64,000 nucleotides of DNA. It comes from Erythroxylum novogranatense (taxonomy: Eukaryota > Streptophyta > Magnoliopsida > Malpighiales > Erythroxylaceae). The stretch lies in contig CM057228.1 in the NCBI GenBank assembly GCA_029891385.1, positions 66,532,523-66,596,522 on the forward strand, in the 5' to 3' direction. Under the pieces are notes generated by a model. It was not told where the DNA came from. It was given only the letters and a program-made list of their open reading frames with translations, and ran no database searches. The position numbers and the translations under genes are program-made. Below, piece after piece: positions 1 through 10,077 of this stretch; within the stretch, counting starts at the first letter, position 1; each line of letters begins with the position of its first letter.

Positions 1-16
1 CCCTAAGGATGCCCAA

Positions 17-32
17 CCATGCTCTAATACCA
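17..32 (-). other. Primer-binding site, tRNA-iMet type
   Basis: Read on the minus strand this is TGGTATTAGAGCATGG, one base from the TGGTATCAGAGC complement of plant initiator tRNA-Met. It lies four bases outside the LTR at 37-3080. That makes this LTR the 5' LTR of a minus-strand element whose body lies to the left of the window. Confidence 0.7.
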
Positions 33-690
33 AAAATGCAACAACCCACTATCATAAGGCAAATACCCGAACACCCGAAGGGCATTCAAGTACATACCTT
101 ATGATAATGGTATATTGGAGCAAAACATATCCGACTTACACATGGCAATCCAACCTACACATGGCATCATCTAACACACTAAAAGTCACTAAATTTTAAA
201 ACCATTCAAATCCATTCATTCAAAAAGTTTACACCGATACCACCAAATGACTATTCATAAAAGCTTATACAAATTCCAGCAAAATGATAAAAATAAAGCT
301 AGAGCACTTCTGGTGTCAGCTGACAGACCTCTGAGCCATATCTCTATCCAAAATATTCCTTAAGTCCTGACTAAGGAACTAGGTCTCCTGACTAGTACCT
401 GAAAAGCCACATTGCAATTTTGATGAGTTTTGCAAACTCCATGAGTGAACCATCATTGATGAATTCACCGGATCATAAGCACACATCACATATTACACAA
501 ACATTCATAAACAGATACATTTATGATTCAAAACTCACACAATAGGGTATAACATTCACTTATTTTGAAGCAGATCATATATAACAAATACATATGCATA
601 TGAGACTCGTATTCGTTCTTATTGTTATGACTGAATGCCTATCACATACTTATACAAATGTTGGCCCATAGGGCTCAGTCAGAACAGAAT

Positions 691-746
691 CACGGAGCAT
701 AGCTCTACGTGCACACACATATATCACGGAGCAAAGCTCTACGTGG
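691..746. repeat. Two copies of a 21-nt hairpin repeat
   Basis: CACGGAGCATAGCTCTACGTG (691-711, 21 nt; shown split as CACGGAGCAT + AGCTCTACGTG) recurs at 725-745 with one change. Each copy contains the inverted repeat GAGC..GCTC, and the outer CACG/CGTG bases also pair. The position within the LTR matches the GAGC-type hairpins of the other LTRs in the window. Confidence 0.7.
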
Positions 747-1769
747 AAGCGCTTCATACGGGCAATTCAAGTCACAACGCCTTTATCTGAGCATGCATTT
801 TATGAAATGCATCAATCTGAATATGGCATGTATCACAATCATATACTCAACAAAACTCATATTCTTCGGACCTAAATCCAGCATTCAACTTTTGTTGAGG
901 ATTCACATAACATTCAGAATTCCATAGCAAACAAAGTCACAATCAAAGCACTTCTAATACATTCCCGAATATTGATCTCCTTGGACAATTAAAGTCTGGA
1001 ATTCATAATCAAATCGCAAGCAATATAACAATATTGGAAGCTTAAACAAATCAAATTAAATCAATCCTAGGAAATCATCTAGGTTGACTCACAGTACGCT
1101 CCAATAAGCTATTACCTGGATGGTCCGGCAATGTCCGATTGGCGTCCGATATGCTCCTCTAAAATAGGCAAAACACATTCACAATTATCACACTTTGCAC
1201 AATTGCACAAATGTTCTTTTATAAAAATAGCAATGTATGGAATGTATGCACAATGCATGTTCAATGACAATTCTGGGGTACAATAATGCCATCCTTATCA
1301 AAAATCATTTAGGAATCAAGGCCCTCATTAATACCATGTATTTTTACAATTGAATTGGACCAAACAATGTCAAATAATTTCATAGCTTCATTGACCACTT
1401 CAGATTTTTCCTATAATACACATATGGGTCAACTTTCCATGCTGAATCTGATAAAGTAAAAGACCAAATTAGACAAAACTTCCTTATGTAAAGTTGTTCT
1501 CCCATTTCTTATCTTTCTAAAGACACAAAAATTATTTAATTTGGATCAGTATACCAAGAGATATCCTCAAAATATTCTAGATGGTTCATAATTTCCAGTA
1601 GAATTCATACCTCAACTTCCAACCAAAAATTGAAACTCTTAGAGACAGAATTAAAACTCCATGTCTTCATAACAGTTGTATCCCTATGTCTCTAGTTTAC
1701 CGAAAATAAAAAATCACCCAATTTGGATCAGTATATAGAAAGTTATGGTCAAAATACGAAAGCATGTTC

Positions 1770-1995
1770 GAAAGATCGAAGGAGGGTGCTCGCATGACGT
1801 GGAGAAAAGATGAAGTCGCGACGTACAGCCCAAAAAATCAGTTTTCTCAGGATTTTTGCAATGTTTACCGCAACGAGCTCAAAGGGGGGTCTCATACGTC
1901 GTGACGTACAAAGAGGAATGAGCCACGACGAGGATAAAAATGGACGCCGCGACGAATAAACAAAATAAGCTACACGTCGCGACGTATAAAAGAAC
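1770..1995. repeat. CG-rich islet inside the LTR
   Basis: CGCGACG or CGTGACG motifs recur at roughly 25-50 bp spacing in otherwise AT-rich sequence. The clearest copy, CGTCGCGACG at about 1975-1985, is a perfect palindrome. Related islets occur in other LTRs at 3905-3975, 32735-32880 and 34400-34465. Confidence 0.6.
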
Positions 1996-2802
1996 ACGTC
2001 TCAATGTCTGGTTCTAAAACTCGTCTTCCCCGATTTCTTTTTCCAGATTTTTCACTTATCTACCCAAAATAATCTCTAAAACTTCACTCCAATTAAGTCC
2101 TAATCCATTTCGAATCATTTACATAAGATCAAATTCAAGATTCATTTAAAACATCAAAATCCGACCCTCACATATGTAGCTTCACTTCTAATAGAATGCA
2201 TGCACACCCATTTCAGTTTTCTCTAACCCAAACAGGATATATACGCATCATTCAATCTAGAGTTCATTGAACACCATATTAAACAATTCTTATTCTCAAA
2301 AAAATCCTCTAATCTATTTAACACCGAAACTTCCCATCTTACACCTCTCATACACAACTTCATTTTCAATCACTCAAGCATCAACAGACTTATATCAACA
2401 CTCAAATATCCATGCATCTACCATGGACAACAGACCATATAGTCACCGCATTGCATGAAAACAACACTTACTTAGTTCAGCTCCAATTCCAGCAATGAAG
2501 TTCACGGTGGATGAAGAAAACCAAGGATAATAGATTAAGCACTCTCTAAGTAATGAAATCTTTACTTTGGTGTAAGATTCAAGAGCCACGTCTTAATGAG
2601 AATCAATTTAGTACCTTTGGGGCGACGAAGAAGAACTCCCAATCAAGCATGCAATCTGCCAAACTCCCTTACCTAAACATGTGCCTACGTGGGTTAAATG
2701 ACAATTTGACTCATGGCTCTATGCATGTGAGCCATTTGTCCTTCAAGTAACCTTCCACATGTCTCCAACATGTTCAAGCCATTTGTCATACAATAATTAG
2801 TC

Positions 2803-2808
2803 CACGTG
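2803..2808. promoter_or_regulatory. G-box CACGTG in LTR U3
   Basis: A CACGTG core within CCACGTGTC lies about 275 nt inside the minus-strand LTR start. This is the kind of site bound by plant bZIP or bHLH factors. A single 6-mer is weak evidence for function. Confidence 0.3.
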
Positions 2809-4804
2809 TCACAATAGAATTGGTCCAAAAATAAATATTTTTCTAAAATTCACCAAAAATTCCAAAATGTCTTAAATAATACCAAAATCACCAAAACACA
2901 TTTTAATCATAATTAACAATTCAATTGTACCCGAAAATGTCAAGGAATGCGTGTACAATCATATAAATGTGCAAAAATGTGCATGTTACAATTAATAATG
3001 CATGATGTGCAATTTCCTAATTTCTCATAAATTCTCATAATTCACAATTCTAGCCCTAACACGGATAACGGGATGTTACATGAGGAGTTCTAAATTTTGA
3101 CATGAAAGTGGTAATGTGTGTAGGGATGAATAGTGCCATTGTAGTGACACTAAAGTGGAAATTGTGATCTAAAACTTTAGGAATTTCTCTAGGTTGATTG
3201 AGGCTTATTTTGTTAAGTTGGTCTTCACGAAATTTGTAACTCTTCTTGATAGCTTTCTATCGCCATAAAATGTGCTATTTTTCAATGTAGGGGTTGCTAG
3301 TTATAAGTGCTTGAACTTTGCTTTTGGTTTAGGTGTAGGAAAACAGGGCAAACACAATTATGTGAGAATATGACCTCGTTAGAGGTAGAATTTGCTTTTA
3401 AGTGCTGCATGAGAATTGTATAATGTGTTCTGATCTTTATATTGATATAAATCATGGAATTTTTGGAAAATGGGATAGGAAGTTATGATTTTTAGAAGAT
3501 TGTGTTACTGTTGAGAATGACACTTATATCAGCAGAAACTTTGATTGAGCATTTGACCCTTTTATAGGTTGAATTGGCTTCCAAGTTTTGCATGAAAGTT
3601 GTAGATTGTGTTCTGATATTTTCATTGATATAAAGCATGGAATTTTTAGACAAGGGGATAGTGAGTTATGATTTTTAGAAGATTGTGGTACTATTTGGGG
3701 TGATATGTATTGAGCAGTAACTTTGATTGAGTTTTTGTCACCCATAGAAGTGAAATTGGTTTTCAAGCTCTACATAGAAATTGTATAGCTTTCTGTGCTC
3801 TTTTCATTGATACTAAGTTTGCCAAAGTTGGACTTCTGGATCAAAAGTTATACATTTTGGAAGAAGAGGGGAATTAAGTGGAAATTTAAAATAATAAAAA
3901 AGTGGGCGAAATTGGAAACTCGCCGCTCTCGAGGGCGACGCCTCGCGATCCGCTTGCCCTCACGAGGGCGCTAGGAGCTGAATGTGATTCAGCTCCTGAT
4001 TTTTTTATATATATTTATTTCTTAATTATTTCTTTTCCAATGTGACCCTTTCCCATTCTTTTGTGAATAACTTTTTCATCCGACCTCTGATTGACCTATT
4101 TTTCTAGGCGTCGGATTCGTAAGACCTTTATTTACCTCTCCATGAAAATTTGTGATTTTTGAAAGAAAAATTGAGATTGATTGATCGAATGAAAGTGAGA
4201 GGTCCGAGTGATTTTTTTGTTTCTGGATAATGTTTTGGCAATATCTGGATCTATAGAGATCCGAATTGAGTAATTTTAGTGTCTATGGATTTATAAATTT
4301 TAGGGGAACATATTTTATAAAAATTTATGGATCGATATCGGGAAATTCACGAACATGCATTGTACACATTTCAATTCCTGCATGTGCATTATTATACATT
4401 TATGATTGTACAATTTGTAATATATGTGTATTTGAATTGTTATAGAGGCGCATTTGGAACGTCAACCCACCGACGTTGCCGAGACTTCCAGACATTAGAT
4501 TCAGAAGCTGTTGGTGAGTAACCTAGACGGTTCCTCAATTATTATTTGCTTATGCTTATGATTATCTATTGAATAATGATGGATTGTGATTGGATTATGG
4601 ATTCCGGACAGAAGGTCCGATGCTTGTGTACTAGGATTGCGTTATTAAAGTACTACTTGTATGTGAATTTGAGACCTACGTGATTATAATGTGATTATTT
4701 ATGACATATGCATACGTGCATAATAATGTGATTGATTGTGGCATATGCATTTCATTCATGAATGCATATTCAGATAAATGACAGTTGTGACCGGAGCAGC
4801 CACC

Positions 4805-4890
4805 GATTAGAGCTTAAAGCTCAACGATTGAATTTGAGCCTCGAGCTCAACAGTAATTTAAAGCCTCAGGCTCAACGTTTAATGTGCCCT
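4805..4890. repeat. Three tandem mini-hairpins
   Basis: GAGCTTAAAGCTCAAC, GAGCCTCGAGCTCAAC and AAGCCTCAGGCTCAAC follow one another at intervals of about 30 bp. Each is a short inverted repeat followed by AAC. They form a miniature array of near-identical hairpins within the LTR. Confidence 0.65.
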
Positions 4891-5094
4891 ATATGGGACA
4901 ATTCAGGCGCTCGGCCACAACACCGTAATAACTGAAAAAGTGTCACATGAGCATTTCATATGCATTTTGTTAAATATGCTTGATTGAGTGAAATGCCAAA
5001 AATTTCTTATGCTTATGTGACCATGTGGTACTTCTGATCGATGTGCTGTTATAAAATAATTGTGATATGTTTTGATTGTTGCATGAATTGAGTG

Positions 5095-5134
5095 AACCAT
5101 CGATGATGGTTACCTCACTGAGTTCGCAAAACTC
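5095..5134. repeat. Conserved double hairpin
   Basis: AACCATC-GAT-GATGGTT (5095-5111) is followed eight bases later by GAGTT-CGCAA-AACTC (5120-5134). The same pair recurs in LTRs of other families and orientations in this window, near 15512, 41203, 56109 and 63386. Confidence 0.7.
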
Positions 5135-5553
5135 ACCAAAATTGCAACATTATTTTTCTGGACTGAGAGTAGACTCCTAACTTTAGAGGGACTTTTTTCA
5201 GCCGTGTAGATTATTTAGTGAGAGAAGTCATGGCTCACAGGTCGATCAGTTGGGACTTTTGGATGGCCTAGATAGATATGTTGTTTTCCTCTTTCATATA
5301 GCATTTTGTACTAGGTTTTTGGATTGATGTATAGACAGTCAAGGATGACAGATGTGTAAACAGTTTGTTTTTGATGAAATGAAATGAGGAAAAAGTAGGT
5401 TTTAAAAATATTGTGATTTTTATATTGATGATTTATTATGATGCCATGTGAAGTGATTGTAGTGATTGTTCCTAGCTCACCCTCGTCAAAGGATATGTAC
5501 CGGAATGACCTGCGGGCATCCCGGTGTGTACCCTGCGGTAAGGGGGTGCTACA

Positions 5554-5658
5554 TCATTAATAATAAATATTTTCATTACAAAATTGTAACTGGAAGAAAA
5601 TTAAGTTACATGTAAATATACTTGCTTTTCAGGGCACTGTATTTACATAACTCCAACA
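5554..5658 (-). mobile_element. Terminal fragment of a Copia-1 LTR
   Basis: About 105 bp matching the right-hand ends of the Copia LTRs at 44383, 51582 and 37624, finishing ACTCCAACA. On the minus strand this is the first 105 nt of the LTR (TGTTGGAGTT...). The rest is replaced by the family B LTR to its left, so this is a truncated relic. Confidence 0.8.
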
Positions 5659-5659
5659 A

Positions 5660-6109
5660 CCATAAACTAGTATAGTATAAAAGAAACAACCCTAAGTATT
5701 CCTTCATACTTTGATTAGCCTTTTTAATAAGTTGCAAATAAGGGATAAACTCCTTTACCTTCACACCCCAAATCACTGTTGTTTGTGTGCCTCGAACAAT
5801 AAAACTATTGAACACCTGTTCTTTGAATGTTCTTTCTCTAAAACATTGTGGTTACACTGCCTTAACCACTTTCAAATACAACTTCCTAACCTGACAAACC
5901 TTCATTCTATTCTAAATTGGTTCAACCAGCCCCCAAATTTTAGAAACTGTGACATCAATATTTTTATTACCCTCCTTTTTATTATTGTGTACAACCTTTG
6001 GACTGAAAGAAACCTTCGAACCTTCAAAAATGAAGCCTCGAAAGTTGGAGCAACTCATCTCAAACACCGAGAGAAGGTAATTGTTGGAGTGTTTATTTTT
6101 CTAATGTAA
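5660..6109 (+). pseudogene. LINE ORF2 C-terminal remnant (zf-RVT)
   Basis: The open frame at 5711-6109 (132 codons) reads like the zinc-binding C-terminal domain of plant L1-type LINE reverse transcriptases. A basic RDKLLYLHTPNH stretch is followed by CCLC, an H-L-FFEC pair and then a W-rich segment (LWLHCL, YNLWTERNLRTF). The CxxC and H/C spacing fits the zf-RVT domain. No endonuclease or RT catalytic segment lies upstream, because the LINE is cut by the Copia LTR fragment at 5658. The frame ends about where such ORF2 proteins usually end. It is a relic, not a functional gene. Confidence 0.75.
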
Positions 6110-6732
6110 TGTCAACAGGTTTTGATTTCAGGTTTAGCAGAATGGAGGGAAATTCAATTCCTCATCGGTATCTACAATAGGTGAGACATCAGAGTTAGGC
6201 AATGATTTATTCTCCAAAAAGCCTTAAAGCAATAGACTTGGAAGCATGGTGTTGCAAGATACAGGAGGGGAACTCCTTTGACAGTGGACCCTCCCTCACA
6301 GTAGAGGAAGTTATGCTAACTCCACGTATGGTAGGAGATCCCCTACTCCTATGGTTGGTTGTTTAAAATAGGGAAGCTCCATTAGGGGTTTACCAAGGAA
6401 GGTGGGGTGAGAGTTGAGAAAAAATTCGACAGTGAACTATTTGAAAGCTTGTAGTAAGGGAGAAGGGCTCTCTCTCATCAACTTCGGTACTCAAAGCAAC
6501 ATAGATCCCAGATTGTTCAAAAAATTAGAAGAACAAAATTAGGATTCTTATACTTATGATGTGCTGGCTCAAAATTATGACTTTATGGAGGAAGGCTTGA
6601 CTGATTGATTTTCTGTTGTAAAAGTTTGTTCGGAAATGGTTGCGTCACTAGTAAGATGATCCTTTTATATAAGGTCATCTTGGTAGGTAGATGTATAGAA
6701 GCTTGCTGTTGTGGTTTATGGTCATAACTCTG
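6110..6732. other. Unassigned, possibly LINE 3' tail
   Basis: No convincing ORF or repeat boundary was found. The stretch directly follows the LINE stop codon and may include its 3' UTR. GC content is somewhat higher than in the flanks. Confidence 0.3.
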
Positions 6733-7043
6733 CGTTTGGTTATTTTCTCCAACATGTAGAGATGGAACGAGACGAAAATTTGGAGACAGAATAGAACAAA
6801 AATTGGAGACAATGAGGTGTTTGGTTGTCATGGATAGAACATAAAAAATTGTCTCCATCTCGAGAACAGAAATGTGTTTGATTGCAGTGAACAGAACATA
6901 AAAACAGTGTCAATGACGAAAATGCCCCTACAATATAATATAATTAAAAAGATGTAATTCATTGATTGTTTTAAAACTAATGATTTGTATTATTAAAAAC
7001 GTTAACAAATAATAATAAAACAATAACAATAAGAAATTAATTT

Positions 7044-7082
<39 letters not shown>

Positions 7083-7185
7083 AATAAATAATAAGGAATT
7101 TAATAATCACAATAATAATAAGAAAATTAATTTTAAATAATAATGATTATAAAACTAATAATAAGAAAATTAATTTTGTATAATA

Positions 7186-7217
<32 letters not shown>

Positions 7218-7535
7218 AATGATGATGATGATGATGATGATGATAAGTACAAAATTTATAATAATAATTAAAAATATTAGCAATAGCAATAATTAAGAGT
7301 AATAATAATAATTACAAAATTTATAATAATAATTATTAATAATAATAACAATAATTGATAATAATAATAATAATAATAATAAGATAATTATTTTGTATAA
7401 TAAAACTAATAATAACAAAATAATAATAATAATAGGTACAAAATTTATAATAATAATAATAATAATAAGATAATTAATTTAGTATAATAAAATTAATAAA
7501 AGAATAATAAAAAGTAGAAAATTTATAACAATAAC

Positions 7536-7571
<36 letters not shown>

Positions 7572-7589
7572 TTTAATACTTTAAAATTA

Positions 7590-7621
<32 letters not shown>

Positions 7622-7993
7622 TAAGATAATAATAATAATAATAATAATAATAGTAATAATGATAATAATAAGTTCAAAATTTATAATAATAATAAAGAAT
7701 AATAATAACAATAATTAATGATGATGATGATGAATAGTTTAATAATATAATTGAGAATAAAAAATTGCTTATGTGAAGGGAGGGGTATTCTTGAAAATTG
7801 CTTGTGTTTTGTTTGAAGACGGAGATAGAGAAATCTTGTACCATAATCATGGGAGGTAAAAAAATTTCCATCCCTATGCTTCAAAGAAGAAACAAAAATA
7901 AGTGGGGACAACAAGCAAATACAACGGAGTACGAGATTTTTATGTCCCTGTCATCTGTCCCCACTCATGAGAACAGCGACCAACACAATGTAA
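6733..7993. mobile_element. MITE-like element with microsatellite core
   Basis: The outer arms (about 6733-6925 and 7770-7993) are related as imperfect inverted repeats. The left end TGCGTTTGGTT resembles the inverted right end TTGTGTTGGTC. Both arms carry GGAGACA/GGGGACA-type words, and the inner edges carry GAAAATGCCCCT on the left and the complement of GGGGTATTCTTG on the right. Between them lies the ATA/GAT microsatellite. This suggests a nonautonomous DNA transposon whose centre expanded. I could not fix a target-site duplication, so the ends and superfamily are uncertain. Confidence 0.4.
6985..7740. repeat. AAT/ATA and GAT microsatellite tract
   Basis: About 750 bp of almost pure A/T triplet repeats (AAT, ATA, TAA) with interruptions, plus a GAT block at about 7183-7243. 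The poly-Leu/Ile/Tyr ORFs on the minus strand here are artefacts of the repeat. Confidence 0.95.
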
Positions 7994-8486
7994 GGAACAT
8001 TTTAAGATAAGTGATTTGTATCATGGGTAATCTCTACATTTGTACATAATTTTTACTTATTTTTTATAAGCTACTGATTTACCAAAATAACTATTTGAAT
8101 AAGAAACCTATTCAAGTTAATTCAAAATACTTGTGTACCTTGACTTACGTGACTAATTACAACTCAAACAAGAAAATATGATATTCTTATTGTCCCATCT
8201 ACAAAAGCATTTTTTGTTACTTTATCTCACAGGACAATTAGACAGTAATGATAAATACAAATATAAAATTAGAATATCTTTTAGTAAATCTTGTACTTAC
8301 GCACATAAGGTATACGGTATAGATCTTATTCGAAACAGTAATGTATTGTCAATCAGCGATTCAAGGATAAATACGTGAACAATCAAGTCATAAATGGAAA
8401 AACAAAGTCAAATTTGCGACTCGACATGGAGCGTGCTTATCCAGATTCAGATGACCATTAAAATAAAGTGACTGCAGCAAGCGTCA
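7994..8486. other. Upstream region of the DUF247 gene
   Basis: AT-rich sequence with no convincing ORF or repeat termini. It separates the MITE-like element from the gene and presumably includes its promoter. Confidence 0.4.
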
Positions 8487-8495
8487 TATATTAAA
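8487..8495 (+). promoter_or_regulatory. Possible TATA box
   Basis: TATATTAAA lies about 85 bp upstream of the proposed 5' UTR splice donor and 260 bp upstream of the ATG. Spacing is plausible for transcription starting near 8520. The call rests only on this match in an AT-rich background. Confidence 0.3.
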
Positions 8496-8571
8496 ATTGT
8501 GAGAGTCAGTCAGAACGGCGACCAAGAGCTCCGCTTTTAAGATACTGTGCGTCCGGGCTGAGAGCTGAGAG

Positions 8572-8744
8572 GTAAGTTTACGGCAACAGATTTAAAAGAA
8601 ATGCAACTTTTTGAGCAGTTCTATCTGGGTTTTTCATAGTTGCCGCTAGATTTCTGCGAAAATTGTGTTCATATATGCGCTATGGCCATGACTATTGAAA
8701 CTCTTCAAATGATTGCGTTCGTTTTCCTTTTGTGATCTAGCTAG
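8572..8744 (+). other. Probable 5' UTR intron
   Basis: GAGAG|GTAAGTTT at 8572 is a near-perfect plant splice donor. TTTTCCTTTTGTGATCTAG (ending 8740, or CTAG ending 8744) is a pyrimidine-rich acceptor just before the start codon. Splicing would remove about 170 nt, including the short upstream ORF at 8682-8735, and place a compact leader before the ATG at 8755. Predicted from consensus only. Confidence 0.5.
8682..8735 (+). CDS. Upstream ORF, 17 codons
   Basis: ATG GCC ATG ACT ... TGA encodes MAMTIETLQMIAFVFLL. It precedes the main start by 19 nt. If the leader is unspliced it could repress translation of the DUF247 protein. If the predicted 5' UTR intron is removed, it vanishes. Whether it is translated cannot be told from sequence. 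Confidence 0.25.
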   Translation: MAMTIETLQMIAFVFLL

Positions 8745-8754
8745 GTTGGACGTT

Positions 8755-10077
8755 ATGGATTCGCAGGTTGCGGCTCAAATTGTAGCCAATGAATGGCTGA
8801 AATCCATCATCATAGATCTCAAAGATTTGCCTCCGTTATCGTCAAATTGGAGCATTTGCAAGGTCCCAGCTAAGCTTAGGACCAAAAACAAAGATGCCAA
8901 GTCAGAAGTACAGGCTGATGCTTATAGCCCACAAATTGTATCAATTGGACCTTTGCACCATGGATCTAAGAACCTGGCATCTATGGAGAACTTCAAAACT
9001 CAATACATGTCTTCCCTTTTGTACAGAACCCAGAATCCGGCCGAGGTTTTGGAAGTTTTTGGCAGAGATTTTCTGGATTTCGATAAAAATGTTCGAGCTT
9101 GCTACGCTGAGTCTATTGGTTACAGCAAAGAGGACCTTGCCAAAATTTTGCTGCGAGATGGTTGCTTCATAATCGAGCTTTTTCACAGGTTTTGCACGCC
9201 TGATCCTAGAAAACAAAACGATCCCATATTCACCACATCTTGGATGCTTTCGACCATCCAGAGAGATTTGGCACTACTAGAGAATCAGGTCCCATTCTTT
9301 GTGCTTGAGTGGCTGTTCAATCTGACCATGAGGCAGAAGGCTATTTCTCCATCTTTAGTTCCTCTCCCTGTACTTGCACTTCGTTTCTTCAAATCAAATT
9401 TGAACATCAGTGAAGATACACTCAACACAACTGGTGCTCACTTCTGCCACCATTTGTTGGATCTGATACACAAGTGCTACTTACCCTCTTCTTCAAAAGT
9501 AGAACCAAAAATCAAGGGAGAATCGTTGGAGTTGATACACTGCGCAACTGCACTTAATAAGGCTGGAATCAAATTCAGGAAGGATTTATCAAAAAATTTG
9601 CTCGACCTAAAATTTGAGGATGGAGTATTCAAAATCCCACCTTTGTGTGTTCACGATACAACAGATTCGCTCTTCCGCAACCTCATTGCTTTCGAGCAAT
9701 GCTACCAATGCAGTGCACAGTACATAACGTCTTATTTTCTACTCATGGATCGTTTGATCGATACAGCTAGCGATGTTGAATTGCTCGTGCACAAAAGAAT
9801 CATTGAGAATGATTTGGGTGGAAGCGACGATGTATCTGACCTATTTAACAATATCTGCAAGCAAGTGAGCTTGAGGGATTTCCATTTTGCAGGATTATGC
9901 GAGGAAGTGAACGCCTACTATAACAAACCCTGGCACAAATACAAAGCAGACTTGAGAAGCAACTACTGCAGAAATCCATGGACAATTATATCAATAATTG
10001 CTGGTTTTTGGCTTCTTTCTCTTACAACGTTACAAACAGTGTATACAGCAATTGGTTACTATCCCCATAAATCCTGA
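8755..10077 (+). CDS. DUF247 / UPF0481 family protein, intact
   Basis: A single uninterrupted coding exon gives 440 residues, typical of the family (about 400-550). I start at ATG 8755 (MDSQVAAQ). The frame extends upstream to a TTG but no earlier in-frame ATG was found. Family hallmarks, in order: YSPQIVSIGPLHHG (57-70) with ASMENFKTQYM (75-85); RDGCFIIELF (134-143); SWMLSTIQRDLALLENQVPFF (162-182); AGIKFR (270-275); LKFEDGVFKIPPL (285-297); and NLIAFEQC (309-316). A hydrophobic segment near the C terminus (about 409-433) is the predicted membrane anchor. The biochemical role of DUF247 proteins is not established. Members have been linked to grass self-incompatibility loci and to stress responses, but nothing here supports a specific role. 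It is the only intact host-type gene in the window, isolated among transposons. It could still be a nonexpressed duplicate. Confidence 0.93.
   Translation: MDSQVAAQIVANEWLKSIIIDLKDLPPLSSNWSICKVPAKLRTKNKDAKSEVQADAYSPQIVSIGPLHHGSKNLASMENFKTQYMSSLLYRTQNPAEVLEVFGRDFLDFDKNVRACYAESIGYSKEDLAKILLRDGCFIIELFHRFCTPDPRKQNDPIFTTSWMLSTIQRDLALLENQVPFFVLEWLFNLTMRQKAISPSLVPLPVLALRFFKSNLNISEDTLNTTGAHFCHHLLDLIHKCYLPSSSKVEPKIKGESLELIHCATALNKAGIKFRKDLSKNLLDLKFEDGVFKIPPLCVHDTTDSLFRNLIAFEQCYQCSAQYITSYFLLMDRLIDTASDVELLVHKRIIENDLGGSDDVSDLFNNICKQVSLRDFHFAGLCEEVNAYYNKPWHKYKADLRSNYCRNPWTIISIIAGFWLLSLTTLQTVYTAIGYYPHKS

Larger units (their letters stand above)
37..3080 (-). mobile_element. Gypsy-like 5' LTR, family A
   Basis: The minus-strand LTR starts at 3080 with TGTAACATCCCG and ends at 37 in TTGTTGCA, next to a primer-binding site. 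It is 3.04 kb, long even for plant Gypsy LTRs. On the minus strand it carries a CG-rich islet (1770-1995), repeated degenerate modules (1380-1740), a block with TACGCTCC on the plus strand (1096-1103), two copies of a GAGC/GCTC mini-hairpin (691-746) and the GAGTT/AACTC hairpin (425-439). There is no convincing ORF. The short ORFs here are non-coding shadows. The Gypsy assignment rests on LTR length, TGTAACATCCC/TGCA ends and the PBS. No pol gene is visible to confirm it. Confidence 0.75.
3081..5553 (+). mobile_element. Family B LTR, left end not resolved
   Basis: The right end is clear: a GC-rich tail finishing GGGGGTGCTACA at 5553, matching the ends of the LTRs at 41666, 56572 and 62958. 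Inside are three or four degenerate ~200-bp modules (3200-3860), a CG-rich islet (3905-3975), the block at 4450-4530, the CGGAC/GTCCG hairpin (4605-4619), a run of GAGC-type mini-hairpins (4805-4890) and the double hairpin (5095-5134). No TGTAGCAC-type start is visible. It abuts the LTR ending at 3080, so its left part was probably lost or displaced. No PBS follows, so it is a solo LTR or a 3' LTR. Confidence 0.65.

Noticed and set aside
7523..7711. ORF rich in Leu/Ile on the minus strand
   Set aside because: It is a direct translation of the ATA/AAT microsatellite, with no domain and no sequence complexity.
8713..8754. N-terminal extension of the DUF247 frame
   Set aside because: The extension begins with TTG, not ATG, and overlaps the predicted intron acceptor. 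The first in-frame ATG at 8755 gives a family-typical start.
8894..9216. Other-frame ORFs inside the DUF247 gene on both strands
   Set aside because: They are shadows of the intact coding frame and have no recognisable domains.
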